Positions 56,769-64,000 of a stretch of DNA of 64,000 nucleotides are shown piece by piece. Origin of the DNA: Afipia sp. (GTDB taxonomy: Bacteria > Pseudomonadota > Alphaproteobacteria > Rhizobiales > Xanthobacteraceae); the NCBI GenBank assembly GCA_017308575.1, contig JAFKEQ010000003.1, positions 1,488,001-1,552,000 on the forward strand. Reading direction: 5' to 3'. A program made the position numbers and the translations under genes. The notes under the pieces were generated by a model. That model ran no database searches. It was not told the DNA's origin and saw only the letters and a program-made list of their open reading frames with translations. How positions within the stretch are numbered: position 1 is the stretch's first letter; each line of letters begins with the position of its first letter.

Positions 56769-59144
56769 ATGCTCGATCACCCGTCCCGCATTTCGGCCGA
56801 AAACGATGCCGCATTGCAAAAATTTGGTATTGGCCAGCCCATCCGGCGCAAGGAAGACGACACGCTGGTGCGGGGTAAGGGAACCTATACCGACGACATC
56901 AACCTACCCGATCAGGTCTACGCCTGGATCGTCCGCAGCAGCCACGCCCACGGGATCATCAAGGCCATCGACGTTGAAGCGGCCCGCGCCATGCCCGGCG
57001 TTCTTGGCATATGGACCGGCGCGGACCTCGCCCAAGCCGGCTACAATTCCTTCACCTGCGGCCTGCCGATGAAAAATCGTGACGGCTCGCCGCTGTTTCA
57101 AACCAACCGCCTGCCGCTGATGACGGACAAGGTGCGCTTTGTCGGCGATCCGGTGGCCTTCGTGGTGGCTCGGACGCTGGCGCAAGCGCGCGAGGCGGGA
57201 GAAGCCGTTGTCGTGGACATCGAACCGCTGCCGTCCGTGACCGGCGCGGAGGAAGCCACAAGGCCGGGCGCGCCGCAGCTTTACGATCACATCCCGAACA
57301 ATGTCGCGCTCGACTATCACTCCGGCGATGACGCTGCGCTGGACGCAGCATTTAAGAACGCAGCGCATGTCACGCGCCTGACCGTCGTCAACACGCGCCT
57401 TGCCGTGGTGGCGATGGAGCCGCGCGCGGCGCTGGCGAGCTACGACAGGAAAACCCAGCGCTTCACCATTGAAGTGCCGACTCAGGGCGTGGCGGGCAAC
57501 CGCACGTCACTGGCGAAGACGATGAACGTTCCGAACGACAAGGTTCACCTGCTGACACATAATGTCGGCGGCTCGTTCGGCATGAAGAACACGAACTATC
57601 CCGAATATATCTGCATCATGCATGCCGCGCGCGAACTCGGCCGCCCGGTGAAATGGACCGACGAGCGCTCCACCAGTTTCCTGTCAGACAGCCACGGCCG
57701 CGCGCAGGATGTCGAATGCGAACTGGCGCTGGCGGCCGATGGTACATTTCTTGGCGTGCGCGTGCGCGGCTACGGCAATCTCGGCGCCTATATCACCGGC
57801 GTCGCGCCGTTGCCGCTGTCGCTCAACATCGCCAAGAACATCAACAGCGTCTATCGCATGCCGCTGATCGGCGTGGACATCAAGTGCGTGCTGACCAACA
57901 CCACGCTGATGGGCGCCTATCGCGGCGCGGGCCGCCCCGAAGCGAATTATTTCATGGAACGGCTGATCGATCGCGCCGCCGATGAAATGGGCATCGACCG
58001 CCTGACCTTGCGCAAGCGCAACTTCATCAAGCCCGCGCAGATCCCCTACGATGCCGCCAACGGTTTCACCTATGACAGCGGCGATTTCCCCGCTGTCTTC
58101 AACAAGGCCATCGAACAGGCCGACCTCGCAGGCTTCGCCAAGCGGAAGAAGGAAAGCCGCAAGCGCGGCAAGCTGCGCGGCATCGCCGTGGGCTCCTATC
58201 TCGAAATCACCGCGCCGCCCAGCGCCGAACTCGGCAAGATCGTGTTTGAAGCGGACGGGACGGTGCGCGTCATCACCGGCACGCTGGACTACGGTCAGGG
58301 CCATGCCACGCCGTTCGCGCAGGTGCTGGCGGCGCAACTCGGCGTGCCGTTCGAATCCATCCGACTGACACAGGGCGACAGCGACATCGTGCACACCGGA
58401 AACGGCACCGGCGGCTCTCGCTCGATCACCGCCAGCGGCGCGGCGATTGTCGAAGCCTCGAAGCTCGTGATCGAAAAAGGCAAACAGGCCGCGGCCCATG
58501 TGCTTGAAGCGTCCGCAGGCGACATGGAATTCGCCAACGGGCATTTCACTATCGCAGGAACCGACCGCAGCATCGCCATCATGGACCTCGCGGCGACATT
58601 GCGGAACGCACCGATGCCCGACGGCGCGCCTTCCTCGCTCGATGTCGATCACACCATTCAGGGCGTGCCTTCGACCTTCCCGAACGGCTGCCATGTGGCG
58701 GAAGTCGAGGTCGATCCCGACACCGGTGTGGTGCGGATCGTCAATTACACCGGCATCAACGATTTCGGCACGGTGATCAATCCGATGATCGTGGCCGGAC
58801 AGGTTCATGGCGGCGTCGCGCAGGGCATCGGTCAGGCCCTGATGGAATGCGTCGCCTATGACGACAACGGGCAGCCGGTGACGGGCTCGTTCATGGACTA
58901 CGCCCTGCCGCGCGCGGGCGACATTCCGCCGATGACACTCGGCGATCTGCCCGCGCCCGCGACCTCAAATCCACTCGGCACCAAGGGCTGCGGCGAGGCC
59001 GGCTGTGCCGGCAGCCTCGCCACCATCGTCAATGCAGCGCTGAACGCGCTGGCCGACGAAGGCGTCACCAGCATCGATATGCCGCTGACGCCGGAAAAAG
59101 TCTGGCGCGCGATTCAGGACGGGCGCAAGGCGAAGTCCGCGTGA
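56769..59144 (+). CDS. molybdenum hydroxylase large subunit (type II CoxL-like), unaccompanied
   Basis: This 791-residue protein of the xanthine oxidase/aerobic CO dehydrogenase large-subunit family binds molybdopterin cytosine dinucleotide and copies hydroxylation chemistry at a Mo centre. The active-site loop is AYRGAGR at 383-389, the type II (CoxL-like, not proven CO-oxidising) form; true CO dehydrogenases carry AYxCSFR. The catalytic glutamate is E743 in KGCGEAGCAG. VGGSFGMKN and GTGGSRSITASGAA match the pterin-binding segments. The iron-sulphur (CoxS) and FAD (CoxM) partners are not in the window, so it must pair with subunits coded elsewhere or act with a different electron acceptor. 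Confidence 0.9.
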   Translation: MLDHPSRISAENDAALQKFGIGQPIRRKEDDTLVRGKGTYTDDINLPDQVYAWIVRSSHAHGIIKAIDVEAARAMPGVLGIWTGADLAQAGYNSFTCGLPMKNRDGSPLFQTNRLPLMTDKVRFVGDPVAFVVARTLAQAREAGEAVVVDIEPLPSVTGAEEATRPGAPQLYDHIPNNVALDYHSGDDAALDAAFKNAAHVTRLTVVNTRLAVVAMEPRAALASYDRKTQRFTIEVPTQGVAGNRTSLAKTMNVPNDKVHLLTHNVGGSFGMKNTNYPEYICIMHAARELGRPVKWTDERSTSFLSDSHGRAQDVECELALAADGTFLGVRVRGYGNLGAYITGVAPLPLSLNIAKNINSVYRMPLIGVDIKCVLTNTTLMGAYRGAGRPEANYFMERLIDRAADEMGIDRLTLRKRNFIKPAQIPYDAANGFTYDSGDFPAVFNKAIEQADLAGFAKRKKESRKRGKLRGIAVGSYLEITAPPSAELGKIVFEADGTVRVITGTLDYGQGHATPFAQVLAAQLGVPFESIRLTQGDSDIVHTGNGTGGSRSITASGAAIVEASKLVIEKGKQAAAHVLEASAGDMEFANGHFTIAGTDRSIAIMDLAATLRNAPMPDGAPSSLDVDHTIQGVPSTFPNGCHVAEVEVDPDTGVVRIVNYTGINDFGTVINPMIVAGQVHGGVAQGIGQALMECVAYDDNGQPVTGSFMDYALPRAGDIPPMTLGDLPAPATSNPLGTKGCGEAGCAGSLATIVNAALNALADEGVTSIDMPLTPEKVWRAIQDGRKAKSA

Positions 59145-59321
59145 ACTGACGCGCGAGCGGCGTTTCCGGCACAAAGTCGCTCCGAAAACAGGGGCGATTT
59201 AGAGATATGATGCCGCGGTCGCCGGTGAACGGCACCGTCTCCCCGTCTTTGCAACCGATCCTCCCTTGATCCGCCCCCGCCTTTCGGGGAAGAGTGGTGA
59301 CAGCCATGGCGGAGGACGGAC

Positions 59322-60473
59322 GTGACAGGCCCAATCGAGACCCGAGTTCAGACCCGCGGCGACCTTGCATGGTCGATCGCGATGGGCGGCATCGGCATTG
59401 TCACATTCGCCGTTTTCGTGCTGTTCGCATGGTACTACGCCGCGACGCTGTTCCTGGTGTTCGCGGGCGTGCTGCTCGGCGTCGCGCTGACCGCCATGAC
59501 ACATTTGTTGCAGAAGGTGATGGGTGGCCCGCACGCCTTGCGCCTCGCCCTTGTCTGCGTCGTGCTGGCCGGCCTCCTGTCCGGGGTCGTCTTTCTCGGT
59601 GGCGCGACCATCGCGCGGCAGGCTGCCGTGCTCAGCAACACGCTGAAATCGCAGCTCGTCACCGTGAAGACCTTTCTCGAACAGCATGGCGTCGATACCA
59701 GCTATCTCGAACTCGGCTCCCTGACCGCCACACCAACGGCCACCTCCGAGACGCCTGCGACCAACACACCCGCGCCGCCCGCCGGATTGCCGAAGAACCT
59801 GCCGAGCGCGGGCGCCCTCGCCTCCGGCGGCGGCGCAATTGTGACCCAGACCCTCAAGCTGGTGCTTGGAACGGTGAGCGCCGTCGGCAACTTCTTCATC
59901 GTGCTGTTCCTCGGCCTCTCCTTCGCCGCGCAGCCCGGCGTCTATCGCAAGGGCCTGCTGGCGCTGGCGCCGAAGAAACACCGCACCAGCGTCACCGCCG
60001 TGGTGGACCGGATCAGCGACACGCTGGAGCGCTGGCTGATCGCGCAGATGATCACCATGGCTGCGGTGTTCCTCGTGACCTGGATCGGCCTGACCATCAT
60101 CGGCATCGACAGTGCGTTCATCCTCGGCATCCAGGCCGGGTTGCTCGCCTTCATCCCGACCGTGGGCGCATTGATCGGCGGGCTGATCATCGTGCTGGCG
60201 AGCCTTGCCTCCGGCTGGGTCGCGGCGGCGAGCGCGTTCGTGCTATTCCTCGGCGTGCATGCGCTGGAAAGCTATATCCTGACGCCGATCATCCAGCGGC
60301 AGGCGCTCGACATTCCGCCCGCGACGCTGTTCGCGTTCCAGATCCTGCTCGGCGTCGTGTTCGGGCTGTGGGGGCTGGCGCTGGCGCTGCCGCTGATGGC
60401 CATCGTCAAGGTGATCATCACCTACGTCCGCGAAGACGACGAAGAACGCGAGCCCGAATTCAAGATGGCGTGA
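59322..60473 (+). CDS. AI-2E/PerM family permease
   Basis: This 383-residue membrane protein has about eight helices. The N-terminal helix pair is followed by a large loop with a low-complexity Thr/Ala/Pro spacer (near 125-150). The family core is in the second half: NFFIVLFLGLSFAAQPGVYRKGLLALAPKKH, ERWLIAQMITMAAVFLVTWIGL, and FIPTVGALIGGLIIVLASL (each read in parts), plus the C-terminal SYILTPIIQRQALDIPPATL. Family members include the autoinducer-2 exporter TqsA and cation or proton antiporters, so substrate is open. The start is GTG at 59322 with GGAGGACGGA just upstream; an ATG at 59306 is out of frame. Confidence 0.85.
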   Translation: MTGPIETRVQTRGDLAWSIAMGGIGIVTFAVFVLFAWYYAATLFLVFAGVLLGVALTAMTHLLQKVMGGPHALRLALVCVVLAGLLSGVVFLGGATIARQAAVLSNTLKSQLVTVKTFLEQHGVDTSYLELGSLTATPTATSETPATNTPAPPAGLPKNLPSAGALASGGGAIVTQTLKLVLGTVSAVGNFFIVLFLGLSFAAQPGVYRKGLLALAPKKHRTSVTAVVDRISDTLERWLIAQMITMAAVFLVTWIGLTIIGIDSAFILGIQAGLLAFIPTVGALIGGLIIVLASLASGWVAAASAFVLFLGVHALESYILTPIIQRQALDIPPATLFAFQILLGVVFGLWGLALALPLMAIVKVIITYVREDDEEREPEFKMA

Positions 60474-60476
60474 CCG

Positions 60477-60504
60477 AAAAAAAGGCGCCGTTTCCGGCGC
60501 CTTT
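60477..60504. terminator. bidirectional intrinsic terminator
   Basis: AAAGGCGCCG (60481-60490) pairs with CGGCGCCTTT (60495-60504) around TTTC. Seven A precede it, so on the minus strand it ends in a seven-T run. It serves both the AI-2E family gene (+) and the monooxygenase-like gene (-). Confidence 0.9.
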
Positions 60505-60526
60505 CATTCAGGGTCTCAAGCTCACC

Positions 60527-60823
60527 TCAGAAATTCAACACGGTGTTGGTGTGCTCGACTTCCGGCGGCGACGCAAAGTGCGGGCCGACCAGGGCACGCC
60601 ATTCCTGGAAGTCCGACGACTCGCGGAAGTCCACGGTGTGATTTTCCAGCGTCTCCCATTTGATATGCAGCCGATAGCGCGACGGTTTTTCGATCGAGCG
60701 GTGCAGTTCGAAGCTCTTCCAGCCCTTGCAGCGCTTGAAGATGCTTTGCGCCATGACGACGGCGGCCTCGAAATCCTTTTCGCTGCCCGGCTTAATCTCG
60801 ATCTGTGCAATTTCGGTAATCAT
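60527..60823 (-). CDS. antibiotic biosynthesis monooxygenase (ABM) domain protein
   Basis: This 98-residue single-domain protein with the dimeric alpha/beta-barrel (ferredoxin-like) ABM fold begins MITEIAQIEIKPGSEKDFEAAV. CKGWKSFELHRSIEKPSRYRLHIKWETLENH and FRESSDFQEWRALVG are the expected strand and helix pairs. Bacterial members include quinol monooxygenases and haem-degrading enzymes; the haem-ligand pattern is not evident here. The function is otherwise unassigned. It is monocistronic. Confidence 0.82.
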   Translation of the reverse strand: MITEIAQIEIKPGSEKDFEAAVVMAQSIFKRCKGWKSFELHRSIEKPSRYRLHIKWETLENHTVDFRESSDFQEWRALVGPHFASPPEVEHTNTVLNF

Positions 60824-60883
60824 GGTCTTCCGCCCTTTCTGGTTATGAACGGGCTCTAGCGCAAATCCGAAAGCCAGAAAAGC

Positions 60884-60906
60884 AAAAGGACGCCATGCGG
60901 CGTCCT
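60884..60906 (-). terminator. intrinsic terminator of small membrane protein gene
   Basis: AGGACGCC (60887-60894) pairs with GGCGTCCT (60899-60906), loop ATGC. The minus strand continues TTTTGCTTTT. It lies 29 bases after the stop of the gene at 60935-61165. Confidence 0.82.
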
Positions 60907-60934
60907 GTTCATTGCAGCACGGCTCTGAAAACGC

Positions 60935-61165
60935 TCAGATCATCGCAAGAATGGCGCCGAGCAGAACCACGGCGGAGCCGCCGAGAAGCAACGGCTGCCA
61001 GTCCCGTTGCGAACCATAGCGCCCTTCCGCGCGGCGGGCGGCAATCAGCGCCCCCTCATACTCGTCGGACGTCGAGAACATGCAGGCAAAACCTGCGCGG
61101 GCGGACTCGACGGCAGCTTCGAGAGCGCTGAGGTCGGACTTGGAATCGCGGTGTGCTGTGAGCAT
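60935..61165 (-). CDS. small tail-anchored-like hypothetical protein
   Basis: This 76-residue protein has a soluble helical N-terminus (SDLSALEAAVESARAGFACMFSTSDEYEGALIAARRAE in parts) and one C-terminal hydrophobic helix (LLLGGSAVVLLGAILAMI) that ends at the stop, giving a tail-anchored topology. I do not recognise a family. The ATG at 61165 is chosen over the frame to 61363, which overlaps the coding region of the diguanylate cyclase gene antisense to its codon pattern. Its own terminator follows, which supports a real transcript. Confidence 0.55.
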   Translation of the reverse strand: MLTAHRDSKSDLSALEAAVESARAGFACMFSTSDEYEGALIAARRAEGRYGSQRDWQPLLLGGSAVVLLGAILAMI

Positions 61166-61217
61166 GCCGCATCGTAAGTCGCGGATGGTAAACGGAGTGT
61201 TAGCAGACGGGCGGCGG

Positions 61218-62483
61218 TCAGACGGCGACTTCCATCGCCGGCTCGCCCTCAGGCTCGCGCTTCTCCGCATCCGGCTGCGGCGCGACTTTCGCGAGTTTGC
61301 GCCGGGAGCTTTCCAGCGACAGCGGCTGCTCCACGGCAACCTCCACGCGGTTTCGACCGCCACGCTTGGCCTGATAGAGTGCGGTATCGGCCGACGCCAT
61401 CAGCACCTCGAGTTCGGTGTTCGCCGGTCCGCCGGACACACCGATGCTGACGGTGGTTTCCAATGGCGCATCGTCGATGGCAACGCCCGACGCCTCGAAC
61501 GCCTCACGGACGCGTTCGGCGACCAGAACAGCCTCCTCCACCGAACAGGGCAGAAGGGCCGCGAATTCCTCGCCGCCCACCCGGCCGACAAGGTCCGTGA
61601 TGCGCAACGAGCCGACGACGACATCGGCGAAAACCTTGAGCACATCGTCACCCGCGGCGTGGCCGAAACGGTCGTTGACCGACTTGAAATGATCGATGTC
61701 GAAGATCAGCACGGTGACGGGCCGGCCGGCCTTGGCTTCGCGTTCAATCATCCGCGCCGTCGCTTCGCTGAATCCGCGGCGATTGAGAAGTCCGGTCAGC
61801 GGATCGACCGAAGCCGCGGTCTTGTGCACGCTGACCGCGCGTTCCGACACAAGCATGACGATGATGAAGACCGTTCCGACGGCATAGAGAACCAGTTCCG
61901 CGGCGAACACCACGACCCAGACCTGCTCCATCAACTGCGCATCGCGGGAGCGGAACATATCGCCCAGAATAAGCGGGAGCATCAGAACCGCGCCGTGCAT
62001 CGCCGGAATAACAAGGGCGGGCCATCGCGCACGCATGGACTTGCGGCGCTCTCGCAGCAGTTCGCCCGTGGTCAGCGCCGCATAGAAAGCGACGATGCCC
62101 GCACCCAGCAGCATTTGCACTTCCGGATTGAGCGGATGGAACGCGATTGTCGCCGCAACCCACAGCAAGGGCCCCGCGAGCACAGCGAGCCAGAGCGCCC
62201 GGCGTCCATGGAAGACACGCGCCGCGTCCCACACCAGGCCGCAGGCGATGAAACCAACCACGTTCACGGCGAGCGACAGCTTCCAGCCCAGGCCGGGGCC
62301 ACCGGCTGTCCACAACGCGACGGATGCCGCGCCAAGGATATACGCCGTGCCCCACCAGCCGAGCGCAGCGATCCGCTCCTGCCGCCAGAAGAACAGCAGC
62401 ATGGCGCCAAGCAGTGCCGCTGCGAGTGTCGCAGCAAGATAGAGCGTCGAAATATCGAGGGAGAGATGGGTGGTGACCGGCAT
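61218..62483 (-). CDS. membrane diguanylate cyclase (GGDEF)
   Basis: This 421-residue protein has six predicted helices in residues 12-212 and a C-terminal GGDEF domain. The catalytic motif is GGEEF at 303-307, preceded by the RxxD inhibition site RITD at 294-297. DPLTGLLNRRG (227-237) and FDIDHFKSVND (261-271) are intact, so it should be an active, feedback-controlled cyclase. A polar Lys/Glu/Pro tail of about 40 residues follows the domain. It is the second such enzyme in the window and differs from the first in its membrane sensor region. Confidence 0.9.
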   Translation of the reverse strand: MPVTTHLSLDISTLYLAATLAAALLGAMLLFFWRQERIAALGWWGTAYILGAASVALWTAGGPGLGWKLSLAVNVVGFIACGLVWDAARVFHGRRALWLAVLAGPLLWVAATIAFHPLNPEVQMLLGAGIVAFYAALTTGELLRERRKSMRARWPALVIPAMHGAVLMLPLILGDMFRSRDAQLMEQVWVVVFAAELVLYAVGTVFIIVMLVSERAVSVHKTAASVDPLTGLLNRRGFSEATARMIEREAKAGRPVTVLIFDIDHFKSVNDRFGHAAGDDVLKVFADVVVGSLRITDLVGRVGGEEFAALLPCSVEEAVLVAERVREAFEASGVAIDDAPLETTVSIGVSGGPANTELEVLMASADTALYQAKRGGRNRVEVAVEQPLSLESSRRKLAKVAPQPDAEKREPEGEPAMEVAV

Positions 62484-62625
62484 CTTCTGCAGCGCTTCAA
62501 TATCGATGGAGCTGGAATAGCTCCCTCAGCCACCGGCGAGACTAGCAACGGTATCTTGGCGCTCCGTTTGCGCGCGTCACACAATTTTCAGGAAAAATCG
62601 CGGCAATTCGATTGTATCTGGAACG

Positions 62626-62653
62626 ACAAAGGGCGCCCGAAGGCGCCCTTTGT
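62626..62653 (-). terminator. hairpin terminator after rpsI
   Basis: ACAAAGGGCGCC (62626-62637) pairs perfectly with 62642-62653 around CGAA, a 12-bp stem about 70 bases after the rpsI stop. Only a short T-run (TTTGT) closes the stem on the minus strand. Confidence 0.8.
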
Positions 62654-62688
62654 GCGGTCCCGTAACCGGGACAATTTGAACGAAGCTG

Positions 62689-62740
62689 TTAGCGCTTCGA
62701 GAACTGGCAGCGAAGCGCGCCTTAGCGCTTCGAGAACTGG
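62689..62740 (-). repeat. 19-bp direct repeat copying the end of rpsI
   Basis: TTAGCGCTTCGAGAACTGG occurs at 62722-62740, where it is the end of rpsI with its stop codon, and again at 62689-62707 downstream. The copies are 33 bases apart, exactly 11 codons, so the second stop is in frame with the first and the downstream copy would read QFSKR-stop again if the first stop were passed. Confidence 0.9.
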
Positions 62741-63198
62741 AAGGACCGGCGGGCCTTTGCCTTGCCGTACTTCTTGCGTTCGACGACGCGCGAGTCGCGG
62801 GTCAGGAAGCCGCCCTTCTTGAGGACGCTGCGCAGATCCGGCTCGAAGTTGGTCAGCGCCTTCGAGATGCCGTGACGCACCGCGCCGGCCTGGCCCGAAA
62901 GACCGCCGCCGGCGACCGTCGCAACGACGTCGTACTGGCCCTGACGGGCAGCGGCGACGATCGGCTGCTGGATCAGCATGCGCAGGACGGGACGCGCGAA
63001 ATAGGTTTCGACGTCGCGGGTGTTGACCACGATCTTGCCGGAGCCCGGCTTGATCCAGACGCGGGCGACAGCGTCCTTGCGCTTGCCAGTGGCGTAAGCG
63101 CGGCCCTGCTTGTCGACCTTCTTCTCGTACTTCGGACCTTCAGCCACGGCCGTCTTCAGCGACGAGAGCTGGTCGAGGGATTGCATGGTATCGGACAT
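62722..63198 (-). CDS. rpsI: 30S ribosomal protein uS9
   Basis: This 158-residue small-subunit protein has a C-terminal SKR tail that reaches the P-site tRNA. The family core begins [22 protein letters not shown] and runs through [19 protein letters not shown] to [25 protein letters not shown] (in parts). The N-terminal extension of about 35 residues is normal for alphaproteobacteria. Its ATG overlaps the rplM stop codon region by one base (63198), so the two are translationally coupled. The last codons are duplicated just past the stop. Confidence 0.97.
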   Translation of the reverse strand: MSDTMQSLDQLSSLKTAVAEGPKYEKKVDKQGRAYATGKRKDAVARVWIKPGSGKIVVNTRDVETYFARPVLRMLIQQPIVAAARQGQYDVVATVAGGGLSGQAGAVRHGISKALTNFEPDLRSVLKKGGFLTRDSRVVERKKYGKAKARRSFQFSKR

Positions 63199-63662
63199 TA
63201 TGCGGCCCTCGTGTTCTTGCGGTTCAGCGATGCGACATCCAGCGTCTCGGGCTGCTGCGCTTCGTGCGGATGCTCTGCACCGGCGTAAACGCGCAAATTG
63301 CCGAGCTGCACGCGGCCCAGCGGACCACGCGGGATCATGCGCTCGACGGCCTTCTCGACCACGCGCTCCGGGAAACGGCCTTCGAGGATCGACTTCGCGG
63401 AACGTTCCTTGATGCCACCGATGAAACCGGTGTGGTTATAATAGAACTTCTGGTCGCGCTTGCGTCCGGTAAGGACGACCTGAGCGGCGTTGATGATGAT
63501 GACGTTGTCACCACAATCGACGTGAGGGGTGTAGGTCGGGAGGTGCTTGCCGCGCAAACGCATGGCGACCAAGGTCGCGAGGCGACCGACGACCAGACCC
63601 TTGGCGTCGATCAGCACCCACTTCTTGTTGACCTCGGCAGGCTTTGCCGAAAACGTCTTCAT
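63198..63662 (-). CDS. rplM: 50S ribosomal protein uL13
   Basis: This 154-residue large-subunit protein is one of the earliest to assemble. Characteristic segments are [52 protein letters not shown] and [16 protein letters not shown]. It is the first gene of the rplM-rpsI operon. A consensus-like promoter and a leader hairpin precede it. In E. coli uL13 represses its own operon through the mRNA leader. Confidence 0.97.
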   Translation of the reverse strand: MKTFSAKPAEVNKKWVLIDAKGLVVGRLATLVAMRLRGKHLPTYTPHVDCGDNVIIINAAQVVLTGRKRDQKFYYNHTGFIGGIKERSAKSILEGRFPERVVEKAVERMIPRGPLGRVQLGNLRVYAGAEHPHEAQQPETLDVASLNRKNTRAA

Positions 63663-63685
63663 GTGAGTTGTCCGTGAAATGGCAT

Positions 63686-63705
63686 GTCCGGCACAATCGC
63701 CGGAC
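63686..63705 (-). promoter_or_regulatory. leader hairpin of rplM-rpsI mRNA
   Basis: GTCCGGC (63686-63692) and GCCGGAC (63699-63705) form a 7-bp stem with a 6-base loop. It is located right after the expected transcription start and 23 bases before the rplM ATG. It is a candidate uL13 autoregulatory site. Confidence 0.5.
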
Positions 63706-63713
63706 GTGGCGCG

Positions 63714-63742
63714 GTTCTAGATAACCGAACCGTGCGCGTCAA
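63714..63742 (-). promoter_or_regulatory. sigma-70 promoter of rplM-rpsI
   Basis: On the minus strand, TTGACG (63737-63742) and TAGAAC (63714-63719) are separated by 17 bases, the ideal spacing. The region just upstream (about 63755-63806) is strikingly A+T-rich for this genome and could act as an UP element. The predicted start gives a leader of about 45 bases. Confidence 0.75.
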
Positions 63743-63814
63743 TGCCGCGACACGGAAAATAATATCAATAAAACAATAACTTATAAATATGGTGTTATAA
63801 TACCTCGAAAATCA

Positions 63815-64000
63815 TCAAGTATTCGGAATGGAGTAGGTCGATGTCACATGGGCGATGGGATCGGGCGAAGTGCCTGATAACAGGCTCACTTCTCCGACAG
63901 CGAGGCGCTTTCCGAGCTTCATCAGCTTGGCGGCCGCCAGCACATCCTGGCCCGGCTCCCCTTTGCGGAGGAAATTGATGTTGAGGCTGGTGGTCATCGC
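63815..64000 (-). CDS. PaaI-like hot-dog thioesterase, 3' part only
   Basis: The window ends inside this gene. The visible 61 residues (AMTTSLNINFLRKGEPGQDVLAAAKLMKLGKRLAVGEVSL in parts, to the C-terminus STYSIPNT) match the last three strands of the PaaI/YdiI-type hot-dog thioesterase domain. An internal ATG at 63997 is in the middle of the expected fold and is not the likely start, since the frame continues past the window edge. Such genes lie upstream of rplM in Bradyrhizobium relatives. The acyl-CoA substrate is unknown. Confidence 0.72.
   Translation of the reverse strand, partial: AMTTSLNINFLRKGEPGQDVLAAAKLMKLGKRLAVGEVSLLSGTSPDPIAHVTSTYSIPNT

Noticed and set aside
56769..59144. True CO dehydrogenase large subunit
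   Set aside because: The active-site loop is AYRGAGR, not the AYxCSFR of CO-oxidising form I enzymes.
59294..60859. 521-codon open frame on the + strand
   Set aside because: Out-of-frame overlap with the AI-2E family gene and its terminator; Arg-rich shadow.
61080..62822. 580-codon open frame on the + strand
   Set aside because: Antisense to the diguanylate cyclase gene, whose GGEEF and RxxD motifs are intact on the minus strand; no recognisable protein features.

Overview
The window is about 64 kb of GC-rich chromosome from an alphaproteobacterium of the Rhizobiales (Hyphomicrobiales). It most likely belongs to the Bradyrhizobium/Rhodopseudomonas/Afipia/Nitrobacter group. The evidence is gene order typical of that group (rpsF-rpsR-DUF2232-rplI, radA-cvpA-purF, ppx-rlmE, rplM-rpsI beside a PaaI-type thioesterase), Omp25/RopB-like outer-membrane barrels, a PAS_5-like protein, an EcfG-type promoter motif and several short extragenic palindromes of the kind scattered through these genomes. 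This is ordinary chromosomal backbone: I see no prophage, insertion sequence, CRISPR array, rRNA or tRNA.

Layout. 0-5.4 kb: a small membrane protein behind an EcfG-like promoter, a diguanylate cyclase, the ribosomal cluster rpsF-rpsR-DUF2232-rplI, and a c-type haem protein. 5.6-16 kb: cfa, dnaB, alr, a RidA-like protein, a secreted beta-propeller, radA, cvpA and purF. 16-31 kb: a methyltransferase and acetyltransferase pair, an SDR, a CapK/PaaK-like adenylating enzyme, a frameshifted outer-membrane barrel gene, a Spy-like repeat protein, der with a lipoprotein and a TPR-like membrane protein, an AraC-type DNA-binding protein divergent from an intact barrel gene, panB, nnrU-like, a Bug-type binding protein, an SRPBCC protein and a TonB-like protein.

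30-45 kb is mostly transport. It holds prfC, a guanidinium exporter gene (sugE/gdx) under a two-hairpin mini-ykkC (guanidine-II) riboswitch, pit with its DUF47 partner under a reversed Pho box, a complete branched-chain amino-acid ABC operon (livG-livF-two tandem binding proteins-livH-livM), dctA, an ArsC/Spx-like protein and a soluble chemoreceptor. 45-64 kb: guaA, an RsmB-type rRNA methyltransferase, guaB, an MFS exporter, rlmE, ppx, an unaccompanied CoxL-type molybdenum hydroxylase subunit, an AI-2E family permease, a second diguanylate cyclase, rplM-rpsI with a clear promoter and leader hairpin, and the 3' end of a hot-dog thioesterase.

The most informative signals are regulatory. They are the guanidine-II riboswitch, the reversed Pho box before DUF47-pit, GC-rich hairpins directly after each of the two binding-protein genes in the liv operon, the EcfG-type promoter at the left edge, and the rplM leader. 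I found no convincing wholly new system. The best candidates for something undescribed are the lone CoxL-type subunit, the receptor with its signalling domain first, and the lipoprotein that may be a stripped-down BamB.
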